DNA from: Candidatus Cloacimonadota bacterium
GTDB lineage: Bacteria > Cloacimonadota > Cloacimonadia > Cloacimonadales > JAIOQZ01
NCBI GenBank assembly: GCA_021106755.1
Contig: JAIOTM010000222.1
Coordinates: forward strand, 1 to 7,595
Length of the DNA stretch: 7,595 nucleotides
Direction: 5' to 3'
Below, one piece after another: positions 1 to 6,380 of the stretch. Position 1 is the stretch's first letter, and every line of letters begins with the position of its first letter. Made by a program: the position numbers and the translations under genes. Under the pieces are notes generated by a model. The model made no database searches and had not been told where the DNA came from. It saw nothing but the letters and a program-made list of their open reading frames with translations.

Positions 1-1
1 A

Positions 2-607
2 GCCTTCCAGACCAACCTCCTGGCACTTAACGCCGCTGTAGAAGCGGCTCATGCCGGCGAAGCTGGTAAAGGATTCGCGGTTGTGGCGGAAGAGGTTAAA
101 AACCTTGCCCTGCGAAGTGCCGAAGCAGCCAAAAACACTAACGAACTCATTGAAGGTTCGCTACGTAACTCCAACGCCGGAGCAACAATTGTTTCTGAGG
201 TGATTAACTCGTTTACTGAAATAAACAGTAGCTTTGACAAGGTAAACAGTATTGTGCAGGAGATTGCCGCCGCTTCCGATGAGCAATCTCAGGGCATTAC
301 GCAGGTAAATCAGGCAGTTGAAGAGCTAAACAAGCTTACGCAGCGCAACGCAGCCAACGCGGAAGAATCCGCCGCCGCCGCGGAAGAGCTTAGTAGCCAA
401 TCGGCGGAACTGAAAAGCATGGCAAACGAGTTTGAATTGTCTAAATCATCTTATGGTAGTGGAATACGCCAAACTATTGAACGCCGCAAAGAACCCCGTA
501 AGATTACAAATGGTAAAGCAAAACCGAACGATATGTACGAAATCGATCCCTCTAAGATTTTACCCTTAGACGAAGTGGACGAGGATGACTTCGAAAGTTT
601 TAAATAA
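2..607 (+). CDS. Methyl-accepting chemotaxis protein, C-terminal part (5' end outside window)
   Basis: The reading frame is open from base 2 to the TAA at 605-607, giving about 201 residues. It opens with [16 protein letters not shown] followed by [16 protein letters not shown], the hairpin tip of the MCP cytoplasmic signalling domain, where receptors dock CheA and CheW. A long coiled-coil return helix follows, with Ala/Glu/Gln-rich heptads ([25 protein letters not shown]) that resemble methylation-site stretches. The last ~60 residues form a charged, probably flexible linker. It ends in [14 protein letters not shown], where DFESF fits the x-[HFYW]-x-x-[HFYW] pentapeptide that tethers CheR or CheB in tailed receptors. 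The sensory domain, any membrane segments and the start codon lie upstream, so the ligand cannot be inferred. A GTG at 83 is an internal Val, not a start. Family assignment is very secure; the pentapeptide role is inference. Confidence 0.97.
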   Translation, partial: AFQTNLLALNAAVEAAHAGEAGKGFAVVAEEVKNLALRSAEAAKNTNELIEGSLRNSNAGATIVSEVINSFTEINSSFDKVNSIVQEIAAASDEQSQGITQVNQAVEELNKLTQRNAANAEESAAAAEELSSQSAELKSMANEFELSKSSYGSGIRQTIERRKEPRKITNGKAKPNDMYEIDPSKILPLDEVDEDDFESFK

Positions 608-625
608 AGACATATAGTTGCGGAA

Positions 626-650
626 GAAACTACCCAATCAGCGTAGTTTC
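626..650. terminator. Hairpin between convergent genes, possible terminator
   Basis: GAAACTAC at 626-633 and GTAGTTTC at 643-650 form a perfect 8-bp inverted repeat around a 9-nt loop. It lies 18 bp after the chemoreceptor stop and 35 bp after the EndoQ stop on the other strand, the usual place for a shared terminator. There is no clean U-run on either side. Leftward, the stem is followed by pyrimidines (TTCC); rightward, by AGCG. It therefore fits leftward termination slightly better. Call rests on position and symmetry only. Confidence 0.45.
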
Positions 651-685
651 AGCGAAATATGGATAGTGAGACTAACATCGGTGCA

Positions 686-1915
686 TCAATCCAGAGAGAT
701 ATGCAACTGTCCGTAAGTGCCATCAAAGCCGGGAGGTATAAAACGGAAGTTACTGTTTTTAACAGCGACAATGCTTTCAATAACCTTCTCTGGAGTCTTA
801 CCTGTTAACGCGCCGATAATATCAGAATCATCTATCAGCCACATAGAAATTTCGGAAGGAAACACTCCGAGTACTTCTTCGTACCGCTTCAGCACTCTCT
901 TTGATGCCGGATTTTTAAGACCTTCTGCCCAGGCGAGAACTTCTACGAGTGGTAGCAAGTGCAGAAATTTTTGTGGTGTATTCGGCAATGAAGTATCCCG
1001 CAAATCTAAGCAACGTTGCTTTACACCAGTAAGGACTTTCTTATTACACACCGGGCAGATACCGTTTTCCGGTGGAGGATTGAATTGAATCGCTGAACTA
1101 TGACCAGATCTGTTGGCACGGTGTCCAGTAAGGTAATACCTGCCTTCGGATGGATGAAACTCCGCTGTCATTACAACCCGACGCTGGCGAATTGCCTCAA
1201 TAATCCCATTGTAACTAATCTCTCCTACTTCAAGTTGAGTAAACTCGCGACCTACTCTGTTAAGCGCGGCACTATGGCAATCGCTGGAAGAAATCATAGC
1301 CATTTGTGCTACTTGTGGAATTTGCACTAACATAGCGGGGTCGGCACTCAAACCAGTTTCTACTGCGTGGATATTCGGCAGGAAATCGCCATAGAATTCA
1401 CCGAAAGAAGAAAGCCCGTTTTTGCTTCCGAGTACTCCGTCTGGGGTCATTATGTGCGCTGGGATTATCTCTATGAACGGATTAATGTCAGCTATTGCCT
1501 CTAATTGCGTCAACAGCTCGTCCCGCGATTCTGATGTGATAAAGGGACGACCTATCGTGTTCTTCATAGACCAATTTTCCATTAACCTCTGCATTTCGGT
1601 TATTTGCGCGAATCCGGGAAAGAGAATTACATGGTGAGCAATAATTTTATTGCTGTGTCCCGAAATCCGGGTTGAGAAGATAACCTCAGTCTGTAACACA
1701 AATCTGCTACTATCTCCCGGCAAAGCAAATAATCCCGATTCACGTTCCTCAAGCAGTTTCTCTAACTCCTGAGCACGGGGTGGATAGATACAATCTCCCG
1801 TACCAAAAACATCAATGCCCTTGCGTTTCATAGTAGTAGCTATATCAGTGAGTTGGATATCTCCCACTCCTCCGGCGTAGCCGGAGTGCGAATGTAAATC
1901 GACTGCAAGTTTCAT
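686..1915 (-). CDS. Endonuclease Q family protein (PHP domain plus zinc finger)
   Basis: This 409-residue protein is a PHP-fold metal-dependent nuclease of the endonuclease Q type. Characterised archaeal and some Bacillus members nick DNA 5' of deaminated bases or abasic sites. Visible PHP metal-site motifs are DLHSHS (D6, H8, H10), GTGD (D41), E77, HH (94-95), IIPAHIMTP (H154), the family signature GVLGSKNG (160-167), ETGLSADPAM (186-195) and SSSDCH (D212, H214). A zinc-finger region follows: GHR at 264-266, then CPVC (287-290) and GV.QR. A helical C-terminal part carries HLLPLVEVLAW and ends near PGFDGTYG, as in the family. The Cys I would expect just after GHR appears to be missing (N268). 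ATG at 1915 has AGGAG six bases upstream. It lies last in the leftward block, behind a terminator. Family is secure; substrate here is inferred. Confidence 0.9.
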   Translation of the reverse strand: MKLAVDLHSHSGYAGGVGDIQLTDIATTMKRKGIDVFGTGDCIYPPRAQELEKLLEERESGLFALPGDSSRFVLQTEVIFSTRISGHSNKIIAHHVILFPGFAQITEMQRLMENWSMKNTIGRPFITSESRDELLTQLEAIADINPFIEIIPAHIMTPDGVLGSKNGLSSFGEFYGDFLPNIHAVETGLSADPAMLVQIPQVAQMAMISSSDCHSAALNRVGREFTQLEVGEISYNGIIEAIRQRRVVMTAEFHPSEGRYYLTGHRANRSGHSSAIQFNPPPENGICPVCNKKVLTGVKQRCLDLRDTSLPNTPQKFLHLLPLVEVLAWAEGLKNPASKRVLKRYEEVLGVFPSEISMWLIDDSDIIGALTGKTPEKVIESIVAVKNSNFRFIPPGFDGTYGQLHISLD

Positions 1916-1921
1916 ATTCTG

Positions 1922-1926
1922 CTCCT
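1922..1926 (-). promoter_or_regulatory. Ribosome-binding site of the EndoQ-like gene
   Basis: On the minus strand AGGAG stands six bases before the ATG at 1915. It begins one base beyond the U-run of the upstream terminator hairpin, so the hairpin and the translation start of this gene are nearly contiguous. Confidence 0.75.
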
Positions 1927-1927
1927 G

Positions 1928-1963
1928 AAAAAGGGCAAAAAGCTATAGAAAACTTTCTGCCCT
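1928..1963 (-). terminator. Intrinsic terminator after the LVIVD lipoprotein gene
   Basis: Read leftward, AGGGCAGAAAG (1963-1953) pairs with CTTTTTGCCCT (1942-1932) as an 11-bp stem with one G-U wobble and a 10-nt loop. The stem runs into TTTTT (1932-1928, one T shared with the stem). It begins 21 bp after the lipoprotein stop codon. The GC-rich stem base plus U-run make it the best terminator in the window. It sits directly before the EndoQ ribosome-binding site, so it could also act as an attenuator for that gene. Confidence 0.8.
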
Positions 1964-1984
1964 GTAAATTATTGAGTCTCTATG

Positions 1985-3061
1985 TTATTCGATTATACGA
2001 AGATAAACAAGCCCATTATCCCGGCTTGCAACATAGATGTCGTTTCCATCAATGCGAACCTGATTAACATAACCAACTTCGCTTTTGGGCACATTGCGTA
2101 CAAGTCGCATATTATATGGGTCAGATATATCCACCACAAAAATACCAACACCGTGGGTTCCAACAACCATGTATTTGCCATCAATATCCAGAGAACGGGC
2201 GAAGCTGATTGTATAGAATGAGGAATCCAAGAGCCTTGCGTCAGTATAATTATTCAGCTTTATGACAGAAACACTGCGGGATTCCATTGTTGTGATGAAA
2301 GCGAATCCGTCCTGGAGACAAACTCTGTATGCCGAACCAGGAGTATCGATAGAAGCAATAAGGTTTTGCGTAGATTTCTCCACTATATGCAACCCAAGTT
2401 GCGAGCCAGCAAGATACCAGTAAGTAGTATCCTGATCGAATCCTTTCACCGTGTTAGGAAGATTTTTTGTAACCGGAGAACCCAGCCAAAGGTCTGAGCC
2501 GTCTGCCTTTACATCTAACCATCCGTATTTCAACTGATTGTCCAATGTTCTAAGCATAACAACTTCATAATTAATGTATGGGGGAATCGCGTAATCAGGT
2601 ATTTCATCAATATTCTCCATATACAGAAGGTCGCCGAGGCTCTGAGTTCCGCCAATCTGTTGGAAAGCAAAGCGTAAGGTATCCATGTCAGTAATATCAA
2701 AACCAATAATCTTGTCAGAGTCGGAAGTATCGTAAACAAATAATCGACTTACAACTTCGCGAGTAGTCAGAGTGATATCAAGTACCTGAATCCGGCGAAC
2801 AGAAGTAAAACCAGCACCATCAAACTCCTGAATCTGATGCACAAGTTCCAGATTATCTCTGCGGAAAATTGAGAATCCACCCTTATCTTCCGCGACAAAA
2901 ATATGGGTGTCGTTAATATCAACATCCTTAGCGTAACCCAAAGTGCTTACTTCGCTTATTACTATCACCGCACTGGAAGTTTGAGCAGGGTCGTTGGGTT
3001 GGGCACAAGCCGTAAAAAGACCTAATAGTCCAATAATCAGTAAAAGGTTAAACCATTTCAT
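1985..3061 (-). CDS. Lipoprotein with LVIVD-like beta-propeller repeats
   Basis: The 358-residue product starts with Lys2, a hydrophobic stretch (residues 4-16) and the lipobox FTAC, so signal peptidase II should cleave before Cys19 and the mature protein would be lipid-anchored in the cell envelope. Residues after Cys19 are A and Q, not Asp, which in enteric bacteria would suggest outer-membrane sorting. The rest is built of beta-propeller-type repeats of roughly 40 residues. The clearest are YAKDVDINDTHIFVAEDKGG (43-62), LDIDGKYMVVGTHGVGIFVV followed by DISDPYNM (291-318), and VRIDGNDIYVASRDNGLVYL (335-354). These match the LVIVD pattern: variable turn, hydrophobic strand, G-x-x-I/V-F/V-V-D. 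No catalytic residues are evident; members of this family are mostly of unknown function. ATG at 3061 has GGAGG five bases upstream. It is separated from the upstream operon by 94 bp and followed by its own terminator. Confidence 0.85.
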   Translation of the reverse strand: MKWFNLLLIIGLLGLFTACAQPNDPAQTSSAVIVISEVSTLGYAKDVDINDTHIFVAEDKGGFSIFRRDNLELVHQIQEFDGAGFTSVRRIQVLDITLTTREVVSRLFVYDTSDSDKIIGFDITDMDTLRFAFQQIGGTQSLGDLLYMENIDEIPDYAIPPYINYEVVMLRTLDNQLKYGWLDVKADGSDLWLGSPVTKNLPNTVKGFDQDTTYWYLAGSQLGLHIVEKSTQNLIASIDTPGSAYRVCLQDGFAFITTMESRSVSVIKLNNYTDARLLDSSFYTISFARSLDIDGKYMVVGTHGVGIFVVDISDPYNMRLVRNVPKSEVGYVNQVRIDGNDIYVASRDNGLVYLRIIE

Positions 3062-3066
3062 CTATG

Positions 3067-3071
3067 CCTCC
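3067..3071 (-). promoter_or_regulatory. Strong ribosome-binding site of the lipoprotein gene
   Basis: GGAGG on the minus strand lies five bases before the ATG at 3061. It supports that start, which also places the lipoprotein signal peptide right at the N terminus. Confidence 0.8.
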
Positions 3072-3077
3072 ACATTA

Positions 3078-3106
3078 TTTATAACATTACGCTGACTCAA
3101 TTACAA
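3078..3106 (-). promoter_or_regulatory. Possible sigma-70-type promoter for the lipoprotein gene
   Basis: On the minus strand TTGTAA (3106-3101, 4/6 to the -35 consensus) and TATAAA (3083-3078, 5/6 to the -10) are 17 bp apart, the ideal spacing. Against it, transcription would begin around 3071, at the ribosome-binding site, leaving a leader of only about ten bases. The area is AT-rich, so chance is a real alternative. Confidence 0.35.
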
Positions 3107-3123
3107 ATCAGCTCAAACTTGTC

Positions 3124-3147
3124 CAGCCCAAAGTTGAATTTGGGTGG
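3124..3147 (-). terminator. Weak hairpin after the AI-2E gene
   Basis: CCCAAA (3127-3132) and TTTGGG (3139-3144) form a 6-bp stem with a 6-nt loop, flanked by a further interrupted C-G pair and a G-T wobble. It lies 8 bp past the AI-2E stop codon. There is no U-run downstream on the minus strand, so it is at best a weak terminator or an mRNA 3'-end stabiliser. It could mark the end of the five-gene operon. Confidence 0.3.
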
Positions 3148-3155
3148 ATGGGGTG

Positions 3156-4538
3156 CTAAATAATATCGAATTCTTTGAGATTCTGATAAAGCTCGGATAC
3201 AATTCCTCTTACAAGGAACAATATCGGAACCGACAAAAGCATTCCCAACAACCCGAAAACAAATCCGCCCGCTATAACCGTTAACATAATTACAAGGGGG
3301 TGCATTTCCGTGTTTCTGCCAATTACAATTGGATAGTTAAACGAGTTATCTATAAACTGCACTATCTGCATACCGATAAAGACATAAAGGAGCATAATCA
3401 AGGGTTTGCCAGTTAGAAGCACAGAAGTAAACGCCGCGAGAAGCGCGAACCACGGACCAAAATAAGGAATCGCGTTTGCCAACCCCGCCAGTACTCCGAT
3501 AATAAGCCCGTACTTAACACCGATAAGTCCTAACACCGTAGAAGTAAGTGCCGAGACAGCGAGAATCTCTATCATCATTGCCCGAAGATAAGTACCAATA
3601 ATCTGGTCTATCTTTTCTAACAGATTGATAAACAATTCAAAATAGCGATTAGGTACTAACCGGATAATGTAATTCTTTATCTTGTCATGATCAAGCAACA
3701 GGAAAAAACCAATTATCGGAATCGTTACGGCAAACGAAATAATCATTAGAAAACTACCGAGAAAATTGAGAACTAACTCAGGGATTCTGGTAGTGCTGCG
3801 TACTAAGTAGTCGGCAACATCATCTATTATAGAGGCAAAATCAACAAATGGAATTTTCTTCTCTATAACGGCAAACTGGCTCTCTAACCGACCCATAAAT
3901 GGAGAACTCAGAGTGGAAACGGAGTCAGATACGCCAGTAAGAATCGCTTTTGAGGACGCGTTTTCCTTGATAAACTTGTCTAAATCGGAGCGGATAATGA
4001 AATCCGAGATATTTTCCGTTTCGCGTAATTTGATACGGGTGTTGTGGTGAATAAAATTCTGTAAAGAATCGGCAGCAATGAGAGCTTGCCCTTCCATTTC
4101 CATTACAAATTTTTCCACCTCGAAAATGGGAACGAATTTGCATGGCGGCTTGATAATTTCATCCTCCGGCAATTGATAACCCGCGATGAATAGCTCCAGA
4201 GAATCAGCCCGTACTACTTCGATGTCAGAATTCTGAATAATGAACTTTCTTATTCCAACCGCCAACTCCTGCATCTGCCCCACAAATCGCGGAATAAACG
4301 AAACTCCCGCCAGTGCAATAAGTAACAGAATCACTACATAGACAATGATGATACTCAACGCTCTCGGTAGATGTTTACGCTCCATCCAGGATACTAATGG
4401 GTTAAGTAAATAGGCAAACAGCAGAGAAATAATAATCAGCGTAAAGATGCTATGGAAAAACCACGCTCCCAGTACAACGAGAGAAAGTACTAAGCAGAAA
4501 AAAAATATCCGAACCAGATTAAACTTGTTTTTTTGCAT
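3156..4538 (-). CDS. AI-2E family (UPF0118) membrane transporter with enlarged loop
   Basis: The 460-residue protein belongs to the AI-2E/UPF0118 family of multi-spanning membrane proteins, whose members have been linked to autoinducer-2 export or to ion/proton antiport. TM segments are visible near residues 8-28, 30-48, 60-83 and 255-282, then a hydrophobic C-terminal half. Family motifs are GLANAIPYFGPW (352-363) and GRNTEMHPLVIML followed by AGGFVFGLLGMLLSVP (407-438). Most members are ~350 residues. The extra length lies in the stretch 84-252 between TM3 and TM4, which the positive-inside pattern (MERKHLPR and HDKIKNYIIR as cytoplasmic loops) places outside the cytoplasm. The frame is open back to 4628, but ATG at 4538 is chosen. 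It has GGAG six bases upstream, starts just before TM1, and overlaps the preceding gene by 20 bp. The substrate cannot be told from sequence. Confidence 0.92.
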   Translation of the reverse strand: MQKNKFNLVRIFFFCLVLSLVVLGAWFFHSIFTLIIISLLFAYLLNPLVSWMERKHLPRALSIIIVYVVILLLIALAGVSFIPRFVGQMQELAVGIRKFIIQNSDIEVVRADSLELFIAGYQLPEDEIIKPPCKFVPIFEVEKFVMEMEGQALIAADSLQNFIHHNTRIKLRETENISDFIIRSDLDKFIKENASSKAILTGVSDSVSTLSSPFMGRLESQFAVIEKKIPFVDFASIIDDVADYLVRSTTRIPELVLNFLGSFLMIISFAVTIPIIGFFLLLDHDKIKNYIIRLVPNRYFELFINLLEKIDQIIGTYLRAMMIEILAVSALTSTVLGLIGVKYGLIIGVLAGLANAIPYFGPWFALLAAFTSVLLTGKPLIMLLYVFIGMQIVQFIDNSFNYPIVIGRNTEMHPLVIMLTVIAGGFVFGLLGMLLSVPILFLVRGIVSELYQNLKEFDII

Positions 4539-5091
4539 CTTCCTCTCCGTCTGAGGGTTCAGCAGATCTTGCGGAGTGCAGTTCTTCCAGTTCGCTTTGT
4601 GCGTCCCAGAATCGCTGGTTAGTGTCAATCACCATCTGAGAGAGACGTTTTCCTAATTCAAAAAGTATTTTCCCACCAATCTTAGGGTGAGTAGCGATGA
4701 ACTCCTGAAAATCTTTTTTCGAAACAGCGTACAGCGTGGACTTGACTGCCGCTCTGGCACTCGCGGTTCGCTGTGTTTCAACAAACAGGGCGGGTTCGCC
4801 AAAAAAACAGTATTTGTCAAGGGATGTGAGAATAACGACATTGTCCTTTTTTTCGAGAACAATTTCAATTTTCCCTTCTTTAATCATGTAGAGCACTGCT
4901 ACAGGGTATCCTTGTTTGAAGATATACTCCCCGGGCTGAAAAACCCGCTTGTTAAGCAACTTCGAGAATAATTTCAACTCCAGCCGATGCAATTTTTTCA
5001 AAAAAGAGATATTTCGGAGAAAGTAGTATTCTTCTTTGGTCAGGTTGGCATGGTCAGTCTCTTTGTCAAAGAGCTTGTTAAACAGTCCCAT
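4519..5091 (-). CDS. Cyclic-nucleotide-binding domain protein without output domain
   Basis: The 190-residue soluble protein is essentially one cNMP-binding (CAP_ED-like) domain. FLKKL (30-34) starts the domain helix. RVFQPGEYIFKQG (49-61) and YMIKEGKIEIV (68-78) are the characteristic beta-roll strands. The phosphate-binding cassette is FGEPAL to QRTAS (97-111), with the key Glu99 and Arg108 retained, so nucleotide binding is plausible. There is no helix-turn-helix, so it is not a Crp-type regulator. The ends are a ~25-residue N-terminal stretch and a charged C-terminal tail (SARSAEPSDGEEDAKKQV) that looks disordered and is partly encoded in the overlap with the AI-2E gene. The frame is open to a TTG at 5121, but ATG at 5091 has GAGGT four bases upstream and overlaps the upstream gene by 14 bp. 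Placement between two membrane-protein genes suggests control of a neighbour; this is inference. Confidence 0.88.
   Translation of the reverse strand: MGLFNKLFDKETDHANLTKEEYYFLRNISFLKKLHRLELKLFSKLLNKRVFQPGEYIFKQGYPVAVLYMIKEGKIEIVLEKKDNVVILTSLDKYCFFGEPALFVETQRTASARAAVKSTLYAVSKKDFQEFIATHPKIGGKILFELGKRLSQMVIDTNQRFWDAQSELEELHSARSAEPSDGEEDAKKQV
4545..4548 (-). promoter_or_regulatory. Ribosome-binding site fixing the AI-2E start
   Basis: On the minus strand GGAG, six bases before ATG 4538, lies within the sequence GGAGAGGAAG. It is inside the end of the cNMP-domain gene and argues for this start over the further upstream in-frame codons, giving coupled translation. Confidence 0.7.
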
Positions 5092-5731
5092 TGATACCTC
5101 GCTTACGTAGTTGGGGCACAATAACCGCTATAGAAATAACGATTATCGCTATCAACGCTCCTATCCAGCCCAGCAGGCTGAGTATTGTAACAATAATCCC
5201 CGCGGCAACAACACCAATAAAAATACACAAGAGCGATGTCCAGTATTTCAAACCAAATAGGAACGATGCCATGCTCCCTGTCCAGCCACCTGTGCCGGGC
5301 AACGGAATTGCCACGAACAAAATCAGTCCTATCTCTTCATACTTACGGATTACTTTGCTTTTGCTACGGGTTTTGTCAAAGATTCTATTGAGTAATCGTT
5401 CTAAAAATGGAATCCGACTGAATAATCTGGTAAATAATTCCAGTAATGGCAACATAAGAAACATAGGAACCATGTTTCCGATAATAGCCACCACAAAACA
5501 AGTAAGCCAGTGCAAATTCAAGAGTTGAATACCAATTGGAATTGCTCCCCGCAGTTCAACTATCGGAAGCATTGAAATTACAAATACGATGACTTCTGGC
5601 GGTATATTATGAGCTTCCAGCTTAGTTATCATCCTGTACTTGAAATTAGTTGTATCGGATAAGGCAGACACATTCGCCAGCAGTAAACCAGACACTGAAA
5701 GAAGCAGTACTATTAGAAGAAGTCTATTCAT
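5078..5731 (-). CDS. Small multidrug export family (COG2426) membrane protein
   Basis: The 217-residue integral membrane protein carries the signatures of the Sm_multidrug_ex (COG2426) family: SMLPIVELRGAIPIG at 53-67, GNMVPMFLMLP at 85-95 and FVAIPLPGTGGWTGS at 139-153. Hydrophobic segments lie around 47-68, 76-100, 134-150, 155-180 and 183-207. The charged stretch in between (RIFDKTRSKSKVIRKYEE, 116-133) would be a cytoplasmic loop. The family name comes from limited early work, and the transported substrate is generally unknown. The first 25 residues (MNRLLLIVLLLS... NVSA) resemble a cleavable signal peptide placed ahead of the usual family start. The frame is open to 5803, but ATG at 5731 is preferred: AGGGA lies seven bases upstream and ATGAATAG overlaps the pcm stop codon by 8 bp. 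The gene overlaps the next one by 14 bp. Confidence 0.88.
   Translation of the reverse strand: MNRLLLIVLLLSVSGLLLANVSALSDTTNFKYRMITKLEAHNIPPEVIVFVISMLPIVELRGAIPIGIQLLNLHWLTCFVVAIIGNMVPMFLMLPLLELFTRLFSRIPFLERLLNRIFDKTRSKSKVIRKYEEIGLILFVAIPLPGTGGWTGSMASFLFGLKYWTSLLCIFIGVVAAGIIVTILSLLGWIGALIAIIVISIAVIVPQLRKRGINGTV
5096..5100 (-). promoter_or_regulatory. Ribosome-binding site fixing the cNMP-protein start
   Basis: On the minus strand GAGGT lies four bases before ATG 5091, within the last codons of the small multidrug export gene. No comparable site precedes the TTG at 5121, so the shorter start is preferred. Confidence 0.7.
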
Positions 5732-6380
5732 CTGGCCATCCCTGCTGCCCGATAAGTGGAACAAAAGTGCAACCATCCTTCTCGGTGCGTTCAAAATTGT
5801 CACCTTTTCGTTCCATAATTATCAATCTTTGAAAACTGGATGAACCAACCGGAATAACAAGCCGTCCATTATCCGCAAGCTGATTCAGAAGTGCCGGCGG
5901 AATTTGCGGTGCAGCGGCAGCAACAATAATTTTGTCGAATTCCGCTTGTGGGGGCCAGGCTTTTTCCCAGCCCAATGTCCCATCTCCGGTACGAAAGTGT
6001 ATATTTGTATATTCAAGTTTGCGTAAAACAGTCCTTGCGCTACGCGTTAAGCTGTTATGCCGCTCTACCGTGAAAACTATCCCCGCGAGTTCAGCTAATA
6101 GTGCTGTCTGGTAGCCGGAGCCTGTACCTATTTCCAGAACAGTATCTTCTTTGTTCAGTTGCATCTCTTTAAGCATCAGGGCAACCATATAAGGTTGAGA
6201 GATAGTTTGCCCCGTGCCAATTCCGAGAGGATGGTCTTCGTAAGCATGTTCGCGGTATTCATCAGGGACAAAAAGATGGCGTGGAACCGTTAAAAATGCC
6301 GTTAGTATAGCAGAATCATTCACTCCCCTTGCCTGAATCTGCTCTTGCACCATAAGTTGGCAACGGTCTTCAAACTTCAT
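5724..6380 (-). CDS. pcm: Protein-L-isoaspartate O-methyltransferase
   Basis: The 218-residue enzyme uses S-adenosylmethionine to methylate isoaspartyl residues in aged proteins, allowing their repair to aspartate. PCMT hallmarks appear in order: VPRHLFVP (32-39), AYEDHPLGIGTGQTISQP (46-63, with the substrate-pocket Ser61), the SAM motif I VLEIGTGSGY (81-90), an acidic end of the next strand at VER, GDGTLGW, the stretch IIVAAAAPQIPPALL, GGRLVIPVG-like NGRLVIPVG, and the C-terminal FVPLIGQQGW. The length is the family norm. The frame is open to a TTG at 6398, but ATG 6380 starts the protein where the family begins. The ribosome-binding site is weak, and an 11-bp overlap with the surE end points to translational coupling. 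It follows surE as in many bacteria. Confidence 0.97.
   Translation of the reverse strand: MKFEDRCQLMVQEQIQARGVNDSAILTAFLTVPRHLFVPDEYREHAYEDHPLGIGTGQTISQPYMVALMLKEMQLNKEDTVLEIGTGSGYQTALLAELAGIVFTVERHNSLTRSARTVLRKLEYTNIHFRTGDGTLGWEKAWPPQAEFDKIIVAAAAPQIPPALLNQLADNGRLVIPVGSSSFQRLIIMERKGDNFERTEKDGCTFVPLIGQQGWPDE
5739..5743 (-). promoter_or_regulatory. Ribosome-binding site of the COG2426 gene
   Basis: AGGGA on the minus strand lies seven bases before ATG 5731 and inside the last codons of pcm. It supports the short form of the membrane protein over the longer open frame reaching 5803. Confidence 0.6.

Noticed and set aside
83..85. GTG as the start of a short chemotaxis protein
   Set aside because: The frame and the MCP signalling tip continue upstream to the window edge, so this is an internal Val.
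717..1637. Rightward open frames at 717-1088, 1100-1330 and 1422-1637
   Set aside because: They lie antisense to the EndoQ-like gene, show no family motif, and are explained by the strong coding signal on the minus strand.
1992..1997. Perfect TATAAT on the minus strand before the EndoQ gene
   Set aside because: It is part of the last codons of the lipoprotein gene and no -35 or extended -10 is found at the right distance.
1982..2221. Rightward 79-residue open frame
   Set aside because: Antisense to the lipoprotein gene's end with no recognisable protein character.
4538..4628. Longer N-terminus for the AI-2E protein
   Set aside because: The added 30 residues are polar, lie fully within the cNMP gene, and lack a ribosome-binding site compared with the ATG at 4538.
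5091..5528. Rightward 145-residue open frame
   Set aside because: Antisense to the COG2426 gene; composition is a mirror of hydrophobic codons and shows no family signature.
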